Shown: piece after piece, positions 27,920 to 28,290 of the stretch | Numbering within the stretch: position 1 is the stretch's first letter | Layout: the number at the start of each line of letters is the position of its first letter | Assembly (NCBI GenBank): GCA_036488085.1 | Contig: DASXHZ010000041.1 | Location: 1-28,290, forward strand | Direction of reading: 5' to 3' | DNA: 28,290 bases | DNA from: DASXHZ01 sp036488085 | GTDB taxonomy: Bacteria; Acidobacteriota; Thermoanaerobaculia; Gp7-AA8 | Translations under genes and position numbers: made by a program | Notes under the pieces: model-generated | Told to the model about the DNA's origin: nothing | What the model saw: only the letters and a program-made list of their open reading frames with translations | Database searches by the model: none

Positions 27920-28290
27920 CTACAGGTGCGGCCGGCGGCGCTGCACGTGCGCCCGGCGGACCTGCTCGGGCGCCAGACGGACCTGCACGGGCGACAGGCG
28001 GATCTGCTCGGGCGACAGGCCGAACCGCCCGGGCGACAGGCGGAACTTCTCGGGCGACAGGCGGAGCTGCTCGGGCGCCAGATGGAACTGCCCGGGCGAC
28101 ACGCGGAACCGCCCGGGCCTCAGGTGGAACTTCTCGGGCGACAGGTGGAACTTCCCGGGCGCCAGCTGGAACTTCCCGGGCGCCAGCTGGAACTTCCCGG
28201 GCGCCAGCTGGAACTTTTCGGGCGCCAGGTGGAACTTTTCGGGCGCCAGGTGGAACTTCCCGGGCGCCAGGTGGAACTTCTCGGGCGCCA
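27920..28290 (-). CDS. Heptapeptide-repeat protein, partial at right edge
   Basis: The minus-strand frame is open from the window edge to a TAG at 27922-27920, about 122 residues. It consists of sixteen recognisable 7-residue units with consensus L-[AS]-P-[GE]-[KQR]-[FLIV]-[HQR], then two decayed units before the stop. Leu at position 1 and a bulky hydrophobic residue at position 6 are kept, and Pro at position 3 is nearly invariant. Units near the edge are almost identical (21-bp repeats at DNA level) and diverge towards the C-terminus. Codons end almost always in G or C as in the rest of the genome, which favours this strand over the equally open opposite frame. The N-terminus lies outside the window. 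Function is unknown; an extended structural or surface protein is possible. Confidence 0.55.
   Translation of the reverse strand, partial: APEKFHLAPGKFHLAPEKFHLAPEKFQLAPGKFQLAPGKFQLAPGKFHLSPEKFHLRPGRFRVSPGQFHLAPEQLRLSPEKFRLSPGRFGLSPEQIRLSPVQVRLAPEQVRRAHVQRRRPHL
27945..28290. repeat. 21-bp tandem repeat array, truncated by the window edge
   Basis: About sixteen copies of a 21-bp unit related to CGGGCGCCAGGTGGAACTT plus two variable bases. The rightmost six units differ at only a few positions, while the leftmost units share little more than the CGGGCG.CAG core. The gradient suggests recent expansion at the right side and older copies on the left. All copies keep the same phase, so the array is in frame throughout. 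Confidence 0.9.

Noticed and set aside
27945..28290. A CRISPR array at the right edge
   Set aside because: The repeats are directly adjoining 21-bp units without unique spacers and keep an open reading frame, so it is a coding tandem repeat.
27919..28290. Plus-strand reading of the heptad array (G-R-Q-x-E-L-x units)
   Set aside because: It is also open, but it would use many A- or T-ending codons (CGA, GAA, CTT) unlike all other genes here; the minus-strand reading has G/C-ending codons. This is not fully excluded.

Overview
The window is a dense, high-GC bacterial chromosome segment with almost no intergenic space. It most likely comes from an Acidobacteriota genome. The pointers are a secreted VWFA-related protein of the type described mainly from that phylum (4025-5059), a CBM9-like/DUF5916-type outer-membrane protein with signal peptide (Gram-negative envelope), an RlpA-type lipoprotein with a SPOR domain, and strongly G/C-ending codons. 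I see no phage, transposon, CRISPR array or rRNA. The phylum assignment is inference from gene content.

Left part (1-5059): a partial DUF4177 gene, a hairpin-rich tandem repeat, a glycerophosphodiester phosphodiesterase, and divergent from it a CheY-like regulator with a long disordered linker carrying three copies of a short motif. The regulator overlaps a PduO-type cobalamin adenosyltransferase. A P1-nuclease/phospholipase-C-like secreted enzyme starts 8 nt after a tRNA-Pro(CGG) gene that has a clear promoter. The VWFA protein follows.

Middle (5068-13847): a fused PxpB-PxpC 5-oxoprolinase subunit gene divergent from an RNB-domain ribonuclease. Then, on the minus strand, comes a deoxynucleoside kinase followed by panB-panC-panD with ATGA overlaps. 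The PanD homologue has lost its Gly-Ser self-processing site and several other active-site residues, so it looks like a pseudoenzyme in an otherwise normal pantothenate operon. An active/inactive pair of M16 peptidases follows, then a 57-residue basic protein and a cold-shock protein with a leader hairpin and an intrinsic terminator.

Right part (13848-28290): a truncated XRE-type HTH gene, the outer-membrane protein, a DUF4149-like membrane protein with no ordinary start codon, and mtnA, all on the minus strand. Divergent from these is gap-pgk, followed by a CYTH protein, a sugar-phosphate nucleotidyltransferase, a membrane histidine kinase and ndk. rlpA and a purB resembling animal adenylosuccinate lyase lie on the minus strand, and divergent from them are ftsB/divIC and a membrane-anchored hypothetical protein. 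The window ends in a 21-bp tandem array that reads on the minus strand as a heptapeptide-repeat protein running off the edge.

Three architectural themes recur. (1) Imperfect palindromes built from GCGCAGAG/CTGCGCTC words sit between genes, and one now encodes the signal peptide of RlpA. (2) Divergent gene pairs share one TATA-like core that serves as -10 box for both directions, often 6-11 nt from the start codon, which suggests leaderless or nearly leaderless mRNAs. (3) All five convergent junctions are 8 bp or less, or overlap. I see no single unmistakable new defence or mobile system. The best leads are the degenerate PanD, the heptapeptide array, the multi-motif response regulator and the repeat-derived signal peptide.
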